Shown: positions 52,375-62,210, counted from the first letter of the stretch. The stretch is DNA of 64,000 nucleotides from Tanypteryx hageni (GCA_028673005.1 CM054116.1:96698207-96762206); one strand, 5' to 3'. Made by a program: numbers and translations. The notes: generated from the sequence alone by a model not told the origin.

Positions 52375-55300
52375 CTGTAAGAAATAAAGATTAATAACTA
52401 TCTAATCTAAATGTTAAAGCTAAACAAAAAAATCGTAATTAATGAATAATATTTTTGTCGGACACCATTCAATGAACACTATTTATTGAACAGCTTTCAA
52501 TGAGTGCACACCATTCATGCCATGCACCCCCTCATGCACCCTGTCAGTTCCATGTACCCTTGGAAAAATCTCATTCACCCCGGGGTGCATCATGCACCCT
52601 GGTTGACTATCACTGGTTTAGACAATAGTTATTGAAAGGCATATGTCGTATATATAAGTTATATACATATGAATTTATACAAAATTTTCAATGAAAATAA
52701 AACCTGTTGTCACGAGAACTGCCACTAATAAATTGCACCTTCGTCTCAGGCATTTAATAACCCCCAAATTGAAAATGGCGAAGGAAAGATGGACGCAATG
52801 TTATACTTCGAAGAGGAAAACATACATTGTTTGGTACGCCGATTGGGATTCCTGGGAGAATGGATTCCGGCTGGAAAATATCTCCGAGATTTCGGTTCGT
52901 AGGCAGAAGAAGGCTTCGAGGCGGGTTTTGGTCTTCTCGATGCTTCCGCTGCATCGGCAGAGCATTTGTCGGAGGAGGGCGTCATCTATAAAGAAAACGA
53001 GGATCTCTCATGGTATTTAGGTAGAAATATGGATTTTATTAAATATATTTTTAAGATAAAATAGAAAGGGATGTGAATTAATATGCTTAGAATATGATTT
53101 AATGGATTATCAGTGATTCATCAGTTGATTAAGGCGTGATCAAAGATGAAAACCTTTTGAAAATATCTTCAAAAGCACACATTATAATAAAAGAGAAAAT
53201 ATAATTTTCCTCACAAAAAAATTGAAAATAACGTTTCTCCGACCTTATTTTTTTATCATTTTATTAAAATTTTCGGTGTTCTGAAATCTTGGGTGGATTA
53301 TTAACCTCTTTATCCTCCTCTGGGTCCGCCCTTGGGTTTAAGTGAAAATATATGAAGCATTTTCAATATAAAAGAAAGCCAGAGGAGTTGCCGATAGCGA
53401 TATTAGGTCCCACGTCGCCTTAGGCGCAGATAAGTGCATAAAAAGAAAGCATTAAACAGAGCGACTGTCTCAGAATAGCGATAACAAGAAGGAAGAGTGT
53501 ACTGCATAAATGGAATACACAGAGGTTTCAAAGGCTTTATGGGAAATTCGTATTAAATGGTGTCGAAACATTGGGCGGTTCTTGAATAGTTTTCTCCGAA
53601 ACCATCAGTCATATGGTCTTGCCGACTTTTTTGTGGTGTCCTCTATCCAAATAAATTTTTTACCTCGCAGGCCACGTAAAAGCATGGGAGAGAAAAATAT
53701 GTATTTTTAATTATTGTTTGCCGATCGAATTTTCGTAGCGGTCGATGCAAACAAAATAAGTGCTTTTATGCATAGGATCTTCTCGAATTTTTATCTCCGA
53801 AACTATAAAGTTGTAATTTTTGCGATCTCGCAGACTTTTCTGTGGTAAATGTTGTCCTCTATCCGAATAAATTTATATAATATATAACTCGCAGATCATA
53901 TAAGAGCATGGGAGAGGAAAATATGGATTTTTAATTTTTGTTTGCCGATAGAATCTTCATAGTGGTCTACGTAAACAAAATGTGATTTTATCCTCGGGAT
54001 TTTCTCGAATTTTTATCTCCGAAACCATAAACCGTAATAACATAAGGATAACTAATACTGAATTTAATTAAAATCCGCCCAGTAGTTTCGGAGATTAAAC
54101 ATGGGGGCGGAGGAGACGTGACCATAAGGCTGATAAAGAACACCTAAAAACTGAACGTGTCATTTGGTGGGAATCCGCTTATCAAGCCATTATGTGAAAC
54201 TTTGTACTCGGCGCCCTCTTTCGCTTCGACTTCTTTATTATTCCAAGAAACTGTTTTTTATTATTATCGTTATTGCCAAATATTCAAGCGCACAACGCCA
54301 TTTGCGCTGCTATTCGAATTCCTTGATTTCCTCAGTTGCTGTGACCGTTTTCGTCCATGCGCCGCACTATACAGCATCTCGGCATAAAAATGAAATTCAC
54401 TTATTTTTTTTATTTGTCTCCAGTTCCAGCTTGCGTTAATCGATAATTAAGTCCCTGGATAATAATATTAGCCACATATCAAATACAGAAAACATATGAG
54501 GTACGAAAACGTTCCAAAAATATCTGATAAAATAGTAGAAACTCGCTTTATTTTTCGCTTAGTTTCGAAGTGAAAAAGCTCGTTTGAAAATTTGTTCTGA
54601 TTTGTTGAATTTTCGATCGCAAAAATAAATAAAATATCAAGTTCTATTTAAAAGAGGCCAACAGGAAATGAAGACTGACACCAACTTTTTTGTAATGAGA
54701 CTGAGAAACTACGGTAACATTTTTCGTTCATACGTTAAGTTGAGACTCTCTCATTCAAGACTTAAAAAATAGCCAATCGCCAATAGCCACAAGAAGATTA
54801 TAAAAATCAGATGCGCATTTCGGCTTCAGTGGTTAGTCACCGAAAACAGATTCTAAAAGAAACCACTGAAGACGGCTATTTTGTAGCCGATATAATCCAA
54901 TAAAATGGTATGAATTGAAACGTTTTATAGTTTGTTCCGTCTTATAATCGACTTCTTTAGTGGAGTACTAGCTGAAAGGCCCGACTTCAGTTTTTATTAT
55001 TTATTATTTTTATTGATATATCACTTTTGATGTAATATTACAATAAGACTAATACAATAAATTCTGAAATTACTTATTATTAGTTTCGCTGTTGGGTACC
55101 CCAAGTTTACCAAACGTTCCCCATTTCTTAATTACGCAAGCGATGTTTACCTTAACATTTACTATTTTATGTATTGTAAAGTTTTATCATTAATAGAATT
55201 ACGCATTAACGTCTTACTTAATATAGATGCACCGAAGCCTTTAAAGCAGCAATAAAATTATGTGGATTATGTCAATACTATTAGCCAAAACGTAAACAAT

Positions 55301-57287
55301 AAACAACATCTTGGTTACCGAACAAATTTAAGTAGATGTATCGATTTATGTTGCGATAAATCTTTCAATGCTAATGGTAAAAGATAACAATGTTCTAATA
55401 TTCCTTAAATATCATTTGACTCGCTTTAAAAGTATTCATAGACTATATTTAGGCATGAATCCATTTGTACCCTTTATCATGGCGTTGGCTATTCTTCCTC
55501 TACAGCGTGGATTTCCTTGCATTAATCTTTACGTGGCTATTTCCCTTTGAATAGGACAACAATTAAGAAATTTAGCTTTGTTGCCGCCTGGAAAATGTTA
55601 ATAAATTTTGCGATTAAAGTATAATTTCGAGCGATTTAACATGTAATACGACAAAACATGAACAGAATTAAAATATTCAGTCTTTCGTGAGTAAAATAAG
55701 CCATTTCCTGTGATCGAAAGTTAATATTTAGGTAAATTTATATCCACATCAGTGAAGGGCTGCATGGCATTTTGGGGCTTCTCCACACCACTTCCCATGC
55801 ATTCTTATGGAAATAGTATTTTGTTGACCCCATGGGGTATACGAGACCCCACGGTCTGCAAACCTAGACCAAGTTCTTCCTTTGGTCCATAGGATGGCCC
55901 ATGAAACTTTTTAATTCGATAGCTTCAACGGTGTATAAACGTATAAAGAACATACATACACACACACACTAAAATATTTATAAGATAATCTTGAAAAAAC
56001 AACTGATATTTTCACCTTTAGTTTGAGATCCGTAATCATACGATCAGGACCTGTCAGCACGATTCCGCGTGTGCATTTGTGGTCGTCGTATCTTCTCAGA
56101 TCACGCGGATGTTTACAATTACACCTGGCCCTCGTATAACACGGATTCTTACCCTTACCCTTTTAAGTAAAGCTAGGTTCTCATAACACGGATTCGCATT
56201 ACACGCTACTTTTTACTTTCTCATATAGGTACGTAGTATATCAAGAAAGTGTTGTAATCGTGAAAAATTCGACTTTGAGATTTTGATGGAATTACACGTT
56301 TTAGGTGTCCCTGAGTCTATAAAAGTGGTTTTCGCCATGCCGTCTGTCTGTTCGCGGTCCTAGGACCCAAACGCGTTTATAAAATAGAATGATATCTCGT
56401 ATTTATGCAATATATTATCTTTTGCAGACCTTTTTTTGATAAAAATGTAATTGCACAAAAATAATGGGTAGTTTATTCTTGGGGATTTAAAAAAAATTGT
56501 TTACTCAAAAATGGGTCTAAGGAATTTGAATAAAATCAATCTAATTGTTGAGCATGTTGTTACAAATAATACTACGTAAGCCATATGTCTAAAAAAATCA
56601 TTATGTGGCGTCCAGCGACATTACAATATAAATTATACTACCTTACCTAAGCTTTACGACGTCACGCCTCCGCCGCGTTCCACTCAAAAGTTTGCTACAG
56701 TCTAGATCTCCCATTTATGGGTAATATCATTCATAATAAACACTTTGAAGAGATGAATGGTATTACACAACGATTAAGGGTACTTTATTCTAGGATATTT
56801 TGAAACAAAATTCGTTTTACTCAAAAATGGCTATAAAGAATTTGATTAAAATCCATCCAATCGTACAGCCTGATGTCACAAATAATACTAATTAAGCCAT
56901 ATGTTCCAAAAAATTATTATATATCATTCAATGGCATTAAAATATACGCTAAACTACGGCTAACTTTGATTTATAGCGTTTTTCTTTTATAAGCGTACAG
57001 AATCGACCAAACGTATATACGTATATGAGAAAGTTTGTGCAATGTACAATGCGCCGCTTATTTTTTTGTAGCCCAGAAAGGATGGATCATTTCGGTAGAA
57101 TTTTTCCCCGGTAAAATGGTCGGCGCGTCGTCTCACCAACTTCTCTTGGAAGATGAGCCTGTCTCTCCAACCAGTCCCGCAGGATCTTCAGCGAGTCGTA
57201 CTCCTTTTCATTTTCCTCGCGTCCAGCTCCGTCGCTCTCCTTCCTCTTCGCCTCGCCCTCCGACAACTCAACTCCACCGGAAAGCAT
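33932..57287 (-). CDS. CRAL-TRIO lipid-transfer protein, alpha-tocopherol transfer protein-like
   Basis: Soluble carrier of a small hydrophobic ligand (retinoid, tocopherol or phosphoinositide-type); the ligand cannot be told from sequence. Seven exons on the minus strand, in order, are 57137-57287, 52826-52985, 38970-39133, 36973-37085, 36702-36806, 36189-36297 and 33932-34119. Every junction is GT..AG, and split codons restore D51, M104, A159 and R268. The 329-residue product fits the insect family. Residues about 30-100 form the CRAL-TRIO N-terminal helices (SLKILRDWLERQAHLP, then DDALLRQML). The lipid-binding fold follows: GNVVYVYRLRDHDPSRF, GLVYVFDLTGFTM (166-178), KIREVHLL, FLKPLVRRIDK, then IFPEEYGG. 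The end is the usual DFGVDGSFRKLCLD. The MLCRCSG segment replaces the commoner FLRGCKY type. The ATG at 57287 was chosen as the first in-frame Met; a possible splice acceptor (CTTCATAG) 11 bases upstream suggests an untranslated first exon. Confidence 0.92.
34190..34495 (+). mobile_element. mariner transposase C-terminal fossil
   Basis: Broken frames read SSPDLTPSDFHLFGLLKEAL, then VHDWLNKQPKS and GDYVDYF. The first is the mariner motif with the third catalytic Asp (SPDLAPSDFHLF). It has stops and a frameshift, lies in the last CRAL-TRIO intron and is 5'-truncated. Confidence 0.8.
34496..35515 (+). mobile_element. Non-LTR retrotransposon 5' fragment (endonuclease part), degenerate
   Basis: Plus-strand frames read RWVGEGEINSDEFKIIYSGG, MLIIQVYMPT and VMGDWNSVV, which are apurinic-like endonuclease motifs, then LVEFCHRNRLTVTNTWF and DIDSDHNLL after stops and a frameshift. 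An open frame 35094-35483 covers the linker before the RT (NKKPWVTAAMLQKMEERRKW). It is related to, but clearly diverged from, the element at 49.6-52.2 kb. No RT domain remains. Confidence 0.85.
36189..36297 (-). CDS. CRAL-TRIO gene, coding exon 6
   Basis: Residues 232-268; acceptor TTCCAG, donor GTGAGT. Contains DLSSLFKHVPLKIFPEEYGG, the family's L.KH....LP.EYGG motif. Confidence 0.9.
36702..36806 (-). CDS. CRAL-TRIO gene, coding exon 5
   Basis: Residues 197-231; acceptor TATACAG, donor GTAAGA. Contains VKIREVHLL and LMIFLKPLVRRI, the family's K.IH..N..F....KPF region. Confidence 0.9.
36973..37085 (-). CDS. CRAL-TRIO gene, coding exon 4
   Basis: Residues 159-196; acceptor TTGCAG, donor GTGAGT. 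Contains KVAGLVYVFDLTGF, the most conserved strand of the fold. Confidence 0.9.
37086..38969 (-). other. CRAL-TRIO intron between exons 3 and 4
   Basis: 1.9-kb intron containing the hAT MITE at 37778-38057. A short oligomer (variants of ACATTTACCGGGAAATGT) recurs between about 38310 and 38690 and looks like degenerate inverted or tandem repeats. Confidence 0.5.
37778..38057. mobile_element. hAT MITE, 280 bp, perfect target duplication
   Basis: Ends are CAGGGCCGGCCAAGT and ACTTGGCCGGCCCTG, perfect inverted repeats of 15 bp. They are flanked by the perfect octamer CGTAGACT on both sides (37770-37777 and 38058-38065), the 8-bp hAT target duplication. Non-coding. Confidence 0.93.
38970..39133 (-). 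CDS. CRAL-TRIO gene, coding exon 3
   Basis: Residues 104-159; acceptor CTTACAG, donor GTAGGA. Contains QGNVVYVYRLRDHDPSRF, the first strand of the lipid-binding domain. It is clearly more GC-rich than its surroundings. Confidence 0.9.
39787..42382 (-). mobile_element. hAT transposon, 2.6 kb, intact ends and target duplication
   Basis: Inverted termini are TAGACCGCGGATTTTTAGG on the left and TAGACCGCGGATCTTTAGG (inverted) on the right. The perfect octamer GTAATAAG flanks both sides (39779-39786 and 42383-42390). The interior holds a broken minus-strand transposase. The repeated subterminal string ATAGGC(A/T)TTTTAGGC near both ends may be transposase-binding repeats. Confidence 0.95.
40426..41418 (-). 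pseudogene. Decayed hAT transposase (CGGBP1-like family)
   Basis: Three minus-strand pieces in order are 41418-41014, about 40926-40729 and 40698-40426. They read LCHAIVAANIPFRTLE, STLGKNYV and IWISVNETTDALSRYM, where the family's catalytic D.TTD has become NETTD. Then HVTCLARGLNRIAEQIR, VNKLISTVKKVFVKAPTR and LSRWGIWLKAAEFY follow. These match the insect hAT proteins named after CGG triplet repeat-binding protein 1. Frameshifts and the altered Asp indicate loss of activity. Confidence 0.8.
42402..43517. other. Intron sequence between transposons, no gene seen
   Basis: Part of the large CRAL-TRIO intron. No coding sequence or element ends recognised. Confidence 0.4.
43518..43787. mobile_element. 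hAT-like MITE, 270 bp, perfect target duplication
   Basis: The octamer GTAAATAC flanks both ends (43510-43517 and 43788-43795). Ends are imperfect inverted repeats rich in G: CATTGGCAGAGCCAAGG and, inverted, CAGGGGCGGATCCAGAACC. Each is followed by GGGGCGATCGCCC-type palindromes. Confidence 0.8.
44385..44500 (+). repeat. Dispersed repeat shared with 59880-59995
   Basis: About 115 bp, including ACCACAAATATCGGCCGTC and GGTCAGAAAGTGCTCAATTA, recur in inverted orientation at 59880-59995 with modest divergence. Confidence 0.75.
44655..45735 (+). mobile_element. Non-LTR retrotransposon 3' part with internal deletion (RT)
   Basis: An open frame (44615-45703) encodes the second half of a reverse transcriptase: RGVRQGCCLSPTLFNIYGES, VKYADDQVLLA (YADD codons at 44963-44974), YKYLGSIIT, and the C-terminal segment with LYGAETWTL, FEMWTWRRMLKIKWTDR and RRRKANWVGHYLRR. 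Compared with the copy at 49.6-52.2 kb, about 130 residues are missing between LKAITKL and DRRLIRN, and a 2-base insertion shifts the frame upstream of EVLKVMGSEG. The catalytic Asp pair is intact but the fingers region is lost. The 3' end runs into a TA microsatellite. The clade is probably RTE or a relative (inference). Confidence 0.88.
45738..45782. repeat. (TA)n microsatellite at the LINE tail
   Basis: Directly follows the 3' end of the plus-strand retrotransposon copy. Confidence 0.95.
46210..46595 (-). repeat. Dispersed tRNA-related repeat (SINE-like), third copy
   Basis: Diverged copy of 1276-1655. The B-box-like motif is altered here (GGTTTGACTCCC on the minus strand). It abuts the first Helitron, whose start is at 46602. 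Confidence 0.65.
46602..47359 (+). mobile_element. Helitron unit 1 of tandem array, 758 bp
   Basis: Begins TCATTATATATCGACGAC after an A. Ends with the hairpin GCTTGCAGTATGCAAGC, eight more bases and CTAG. The next unit starts immediately. Non-coding, so non-autonomous. Confidence 0.85.
47360..48324 (+). mobile_element. Helitron unit 2 of tandem array, 965 bp
   Basis: Same TC start and hairpin plus CTAG end as unit 1. It carries an extra middle segment (about 47420-47890) with two B-box-like motifs, GAGTTCGACTCC and GGGTTCGACTCC. Confidence 0.88.
48325..49570 (+). mobile_element. Helitron unit 3 of tandem array, 1246 bp
   Basis: Same start as the other units. It holds both the unit-2-type middle segment and a unit-1-type body, and ends in CTACTAG followed by T, the expected host base. 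The hairpin reads GCTTGCATAATGCAAGC. Confidence 0.88.
49572..52250 (-). mobile_element. Non-LTR retrotransposon (endonuclease plus RT), nearly full length
   Basis: Minus-strand order is 5' leader (about 52250-52000), endonuclease (51971-51546: LRIGTWNVRTM, DIIGLSETRWEG, VYMPTSAHDDEE), a linker, and RT (51543-49621: GSDGIPAEILK, DQFGFRKGRGTRDA, RGVRQGCCLSPTLFN, VKYADDQVLLA with YADD at 49852-49863). Three lesions are visible. A 1-base frameshift lies in the endonuclease at about 51546, just before the GDWN motif. A TGA replaces the Trp codon of FDRINWAIL at about 50125. About 170 codons are deleted near the 3' end between GKEENL and DLKGKE. The 3' tail is (GATGAT)n. Clade is probably RTE or a relative. 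Confidence 0.9.
52250..52323 (-). repeat. tRNA-like sequence at the LINE 5' end
   Basis: Minus strand reads GCACTGGTGGTGTAGTGG then TTAGCGTGTCGGC (A-box region), followed by a T-arm with GGTTCAAACCC (B box). The T-stem pairs, but the 3' side does not pair with the putative acceptor strand, so it is a tRNA-derived SINE head rather than a tRNA gene. It lies directly upstream of the retrotransposon in the same orientation. Confidence 0.7.
52324..52368. repeat. (TA)n microsatellite
   Basis: About 22 TA units immediately upstream of the tRNA-like sequence. Confidence 0.97.
52369..52825. other. Intron sequence with hAT-like terminus
   Basis: At about 52500-52615 repeats of CATGCACCC lead to CCCTGGTTGACTATCACTGG, which resembles the right end of a hAT element. 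No left end is found. Confidence 0.4.
52826..52985 (-). CDS. CRAL-TRIO gene, coding exon 2
   Basis: Residues 51-104; acceptor TTTATAG, donor GTATGT. Contains SIEKTKTRLEAFFCLRTEI, the second part of the N-terminal helical domain. Confidence 0.88.
52986..57136 (-). other. CRAL-TRIO intron between exons 1 and 2
   Basis: 4.15-kb AT-rich intron. It contains the tandem repeats at 53580-54030 and otherwise nothing recognisable. At 56210-56420 and again at 56750-56900 the string TACTCAAAAATGG with nearby matches suggests a diverged internal repeat. Confidence 0.5.
53580..54030. repeat. Diverged tandem repeat, units of about 200-222 bp
   Basis: Landmarks recur in order: a TCTCGAATTTTTATCTCCGA type string near 53580 (diverged), 53781 and 54003, then CCTCTATCC.AATAAATTT, AGAGCATGGGAGAG and GTTTGCCGAT. 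About 2.1 copies. Confidence 0.75.
57137..57287 (-). CDS. CRAL-TRIO gene, coding exon 1
   Basis: Residues 1-50, ending ERQAHLPREV plus one base, donor GTGAGA. It begins with a charged Glu/Lys-rich leader and then the first CRAL-TRIO N-terminal helix. Confidence 0.88.
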
Positions 57288-58820
57288 CTTGGACACCGCT
57301 ATGAAGAAAAATCGGAAGCCATTTTTGAAACAACGACAATACCACCAACAAAGAGATAGTGGTCACTGCGACAGCTTAAACTGTTATTAAAATTTTTTAA
57401 CCGAAAGAAAACTTATGCGTCTCTTTAGGCCGCGTCCTAATTGACAGCGTTGCTGTGCTATGCGGCTATGCTATGCTAGACTGAGCGAAGCTGAGCTGAG
57501 CTTCGAGTCGGTTCCAATACAGCGCGAAGCTACGCTGTTCCAAGCATATATGTAAACACTCGCAGCCACTTAAGTTCCACCAGGAGAACAGTCACGTGGT
57601 ATCATTCCTGCGCTAGGCAGGAAGCGTAAACACAAAGATGCCAAGCAGATATAATTTTTCATTTAGTGAGAGAAATGCCACCGATGAAGGCAAGTCGTTT
57701 GTTGCTATTGAAAATAGTGCATTTAGGTTTTACTTTTGGATGAGGCGAGGAGTTCCACGCATACCATTTACATGAGGAGAAATGCATTAGGGGAATTTCA
57801 TCATCTCTACTCAAGAGTTACGCTAAGATGATAATACATTTTTTTTAATACTGCAGAATTTTTAAGTCAATGTTTGACTACATAGCGAATGGAATAGGAG
57901 AACTTTGTAGTCACAACGACGAATTTCAATAAACCGATATCTGTTGAGGAACGATTCGTAATGGCAATTAGGTGAGTGAAGGTATTTTTTTAATTCACTG
58001 TAGATAAGCATGTAAACTGGAAACAATATTTTTCAACTTGTTACTTTGGTAGGAAAGTTCGTAGGAAAGATTTAAAGATGCTTAACTTAGTAATGCGAAA
58101 CGCATCACCTTTTTATTTTGTGCTCGTGGAAATAAAGTACACACATATACATACGTCGTATTTTTGACATCTATAGCTTGAAGTTTACAAGTAAAAAGTT
58201 GTTGTACATTACAAACTAAACAGAACAAGTGGCAGGTAAATGAATAGCTAAACTGACAAAAAAATGAAGTGACTAATTAAATGAAGGTATGTTCAATCTC
58301 CTGTTTACGTAATCCCTGCTTGTCCAACAAACAAGTTTTTCCCGTAAACAACAGAAGTGAAGCGGTGCAGCTTGAACAACAAACTTTTGCCAATTCGTGC
58401 AAAATCCCGATTTTGGTCGTTTTGGCATAATTACTCACTAAAACGCCTTACAAAGGATTGGAAATTAACAAAATGAGTAAGAAAATAAACTTAATACTTT
58501 TTTAAACCTAAAAATCGCCGTTTTTGTATGGTTAAACAAATAGTTCCCACGTTTTCATTGAAACTTCCGAGTTTCTTCCGCCGCATTCATATTCGAAAGG
58601 GCAAATCTCGCAGTCTATTCACTGAAATCACACGAAACTTTTTCTATGGCTTTTGTAATGTTCCATAAGCCGCACATACCCTTAAAAGGAACATGCCATT
58701 AGTAAGGGAGAAAACTCAGACAAAATGTATCAAAAGCTGTACGACAGTGGATTAACTATAGGGTGCAACAGGTATGCGCCAAGAGCTCCCGATTGAAGGT
58801 GAACCCAAACTTTGTAATAG

Positions 58821-58828
<8 letters not shown>
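57288..58828. other. Upstream region of the CRAL-TRIO gene
   Basis: Would hold the promoter and any untranslated first exon. A GC-rich stretch at 57430-57545 has repeated GCTATGC and GAAGCTGAGCTGAGC motifs. No gene recognised. Confidence 0.4.

Positions 58829-58880
<52 letters not shown>
58829..58880. repeat. (TA)n microsatellite
   Basis: About 26 TA units on the left flank of the inverted-arm element at 58918-59118. Confidence 0.97.
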
Positions 58881-58881
<1 letters not shown>

Positions 58882-58917
58882 CAACTTACGGAAAAGGAAA
58901 GGTAAAATGAATATATG

Positions 58918-59116
58918 GATGTCAACAAGGTGTTGGGATGAGGAAACCCAGTGAGCACTCACCAATCAGACGACTTCAGGTTGGCGAGGCCCCGGGGATG
59001 TCGAAGCGACACACGTAAAATAACACAAAAACACAGAAACATCACAAACGTAAAGCTTTCGGAACTACTCATTCTTCAGCTACAGAGAGAGAACTCATCC
59101 CAACACCTTGTTGACA

Positions 59117-59118
<2 letters not shown>
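58918..59118 (-). mobile_element. Short Penelope-derived element with inverted arms
   Basis: Perfect 25-bp inverted arms lie at 58918-58942 and 59094-59118 (core CAACAAGGTGTTGGGATGAG). On the minus strand the middle reads CTGAAGA, a short spacer and CCGAAAGCTTTACG, then a GT-rich stretch, GCTTCGACATCCCC and ATTGGTGAGTGCTCACTGGG. The same order recurs at 62925-63136 (plus) and next to the GIY-YIG fragment (62100-62350, minus), which ties it to Penelope-like elements. TA microsatellites lie on both sides. Confidence 0.65.

Positions 59119-59180
<62 letters not shown>
59119..59180. repeat. (TA)n microsatellite
   Basis: About 31 TA units on the right flank of the inverted-arm element. Confidence 0.97.
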
Positions 59181-59184
<4 letters not shown>

Positions 59185-61980
59185 GAGCGGGAACTCATAC
59201 GTCCTAAAGTGAATCGTTTCAAAGATATGGGCATTTGAAAAGTTAAGGTGATGTGGTTCATAATTAAGGTTAATTAAAGTTCTTGACAGAAGGAGAAAGT
59301 CCACTAATTTAAGGTCTAAATTTTCAAGAGAATGCAGAAACCTACTCATTGGGCCGTTTGTACTTGTAGACCGCTTGACATCGGATTGCTGCTGTACCGT
59401 AAATGACGTAATTTAAAATGTCAGTATTTAAACGGTAATTTAAAATTAAATTAAAGGATGCCAATTGCTCATGCCAGATCACCTTACCTTTTCAAGTGCC
59501 CATATATCACTTTAGTACTTATGTTTATTAGAACGTTTTCATTCAAAATGAACCCAAAAACGCATAGTTGAGCTATGGACATCCTGTATAAAGTCTTAAA
59601 GATCGAAAATAAGATTAAAACTTGCTCGAAATGGTCGAAGATATGAATTAAATGCAAATAAATCGGCCGCAGTATTCATGTTATTTGTATTTTTTATCTA
59701 TATTACTAAAATCCCATTCCTGGTTGTCTCTCTCTCTCTCTCTCTCTATTTAACGCTCTATACCTCAGCCAGTTTTAATCTCCGGGAATTTTAGCTCTCT
59801 TTTTCATCGAGTTATTTGACTAATTTTCTTAATTTGTTATTTAAAACCAAACATACATCCCTAAAAAATATATACAACAAACCCCATTGTAATTGAGCAC
59901 TTTCTGACCGGCCGGTAACGTGGGTGTTACCACGAGGGACGGCCTACATTTGTGGTAAAACTACTTACCAAACCATTCAAGAGAGAGAGAGTGGGGCGGG
60001 ATGCCATCCCACTACCCTTTAAAAATACAAAAACCATCCCAGTTCCTTTTCACCTTCTGAAAAACATCCCAGTACTATTTTTTAATCCTGTTAATCTTCC
60101 ATGTACATATCATTACATATTTTAATATAAATGTTATGTATGTTACAGTTGCAATGCAAGTTTACAGTTAGAATTTGTTTTTTTTCGTACGAGGAAACAA
60201 TTGTTCGACTGACCTGATTCTCGCGGCAGTCAGGTGTGCTCACGATAGCGATATATCATTGTTTGTTGGTATGTAGTTGTTGTGTGCCAGTTTATCCTCC
60301 TATATATAGTAAGCTAATTTTGTTGGTAACGCAATCTGAAGAATCTGATTGGCTGCCGAAAAGCCAATTATATCTTGAGGAAGTTTAACTTTATTTCCCT
60401 TGAAAAAATGCGGTAAATAAATAAGAAATTAAATCTGTTTAATTTTAATATATTAATCGCTATTTAATTTTAACAAATGATAAAATATATCAATTTATAT
60501 GCCGCACCACAATCAGAACTTGCATACATTTTATCACATGGTAACTATGTACAACAAAAAATAAATAAATAAACATAGGATATGGATGTAAATGGATTGC
60601 TGTTTAAAGTTCTTCGTTATTACATTTTATCACATGGTAACTAATAGGAAGGCTGTAGTTCCGCATTACCCCAATGGTCTTCCTTATACCATTACTAATA
60701 CTATAAAATTTACGGGGGTGTGGGGGCAGAGCCCCCATAAAAAAAGAAATAATTACGAACTTCGGCGGTTAGATGGAAAATGCGAATTTGAGTTTAGGAG
60801 TCAATTAAGTGAGTCACTATGGTTTCAATTTTTATTTTATTATTTGAATTTGTGATTCTATAATTAAATAGAACTTTAAAAAATATTGGCCTGCAGTTCC
60901 ATATAGCTTCAATTTTTAAATTAATTAATTTTCGACGATGCATTTTAGACAACTATGGGCGTTAATCGAAAAAAGGAAAAATGATCGAATTTCTAATGGA
61001 AAAAGGATTATTATTGAGAACACCAACCTGTCAAATTTGTGGTGATGATATGGCACTAATGTAAGATTACGTGAAGACCGCGGAAATATCGAATTTCGAT
61101 GTTGAAAGCGTGGCGCGAATTACCATGATTTTTCCGTGACTTAATCAAGGAATTCGTGGTTCTCGAATTCTAATATAAGTATCGATCGAATAATTATAAT
61201 TACATATATGTTCGCTGTTGGCGACACAAATTACGATCGCATAATCTTCGAATTTTTTGTATAATTTGAAATACATTTTTTGTCGCCCCCTTACACTCCA
61301 TATTTTGTCCTATTTTTACTTTCTCCATATACGAAGTATAAAGTATTGTTTTCATGAAAAAAAATTGAACTTAAGATTTCAACGGAAATACATGTTTTAA
61401 GGTCCCCTGAACACGTTTTGACTATTTTGCAATGTCTGTGTGTGTTGTGTGTCCGTATGTGTGATAGGCATTTTGTGGGCGCTCTAACTCAAAAACTATT
61501 CATCAGATCAGCATTATATTTTTTATTTTATATATATTATAATATTTGAAAAGATTTTGAAAACAATCGATAAACCGGAAGTAGCGGTTTACTCCTTTCA
61601 AAATTTAGTTTTTCTTAAATATACTGATTTTTGTTAATATATATATATATAAATATAAAAGTTGTAGATATTATTTTTTTCTACAACTCTCGTTTGAAAA
61701 ATATTTTCATATAAGGAATATTTCAAGAGATATTAAATTCTTTTCGAAAATGACGGTTAGTGGCAACTCGCGCGCGTGGTAGTGACGGCAAAGGTGAATT
61801 TACCCTTGTTGTAGGCAGTTTTATATTTGATTTTAGTTTACCACTTACGTATGGAGAAAGTCATGTGATGGACACATCAATTTATTTAGACTTAGATTCA
61901 TCTAACCTAAACTTGGTCTTGGTTTGATTAGGTTAGTTTCGGTAAACCATCCCGTTTCCTTTTTTCCCACTTCAAGCACT
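59181..61980. other. Gene-free stretch with dispersed repeats
   Basis: Contains a (TC)n run at 59726-59747 and the inverted copy (59880-59995) of the repeat at 44385-44500. A stretch at about 61310-61500 (TATACGAAGTATAAAGTATT, then TTTCAACGGAAATACATG) is diverged from 56210-56340 in the CRAL-TRIO intron. No gene seen. Confidence 0.5.
59880..59995 (-). repeat. Dispersed repeat, inverted copy of 44385-44500
   Basis: Contains TAATTGAGCACTTTCTGACC and GACGGCCTACATTTGTGGT, the complement of the copy at 44.4 kb. Confidence 0.75.
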
Positions 61981-62014
61981 GTGTGTGTGTGTGTATATAT
62001 ATATAATATATATA

Positions 62015-62084
<70 letters not shown>
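61981..62084. repeat. Compound (TG)n(TA)n microsatellite
   Basis: TG units followed by interrupted TA/TAA units at the 3' end of the Penelope fragment. Confidence 0.95.
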
Positions 62085-62088
<4 letters not shown>

Positions 62089-62210
62089 AAGTAAAATAAT
62101 AATAATAAAATAAAAGCAACGAGAGGTTGAGAGGGATAGGAAGGGGCCAGTGAACACTTACCATACGGTTGTAGACGTCCACGGCGATAGAGGAAGGCTA
62201 GTAATTGGAA

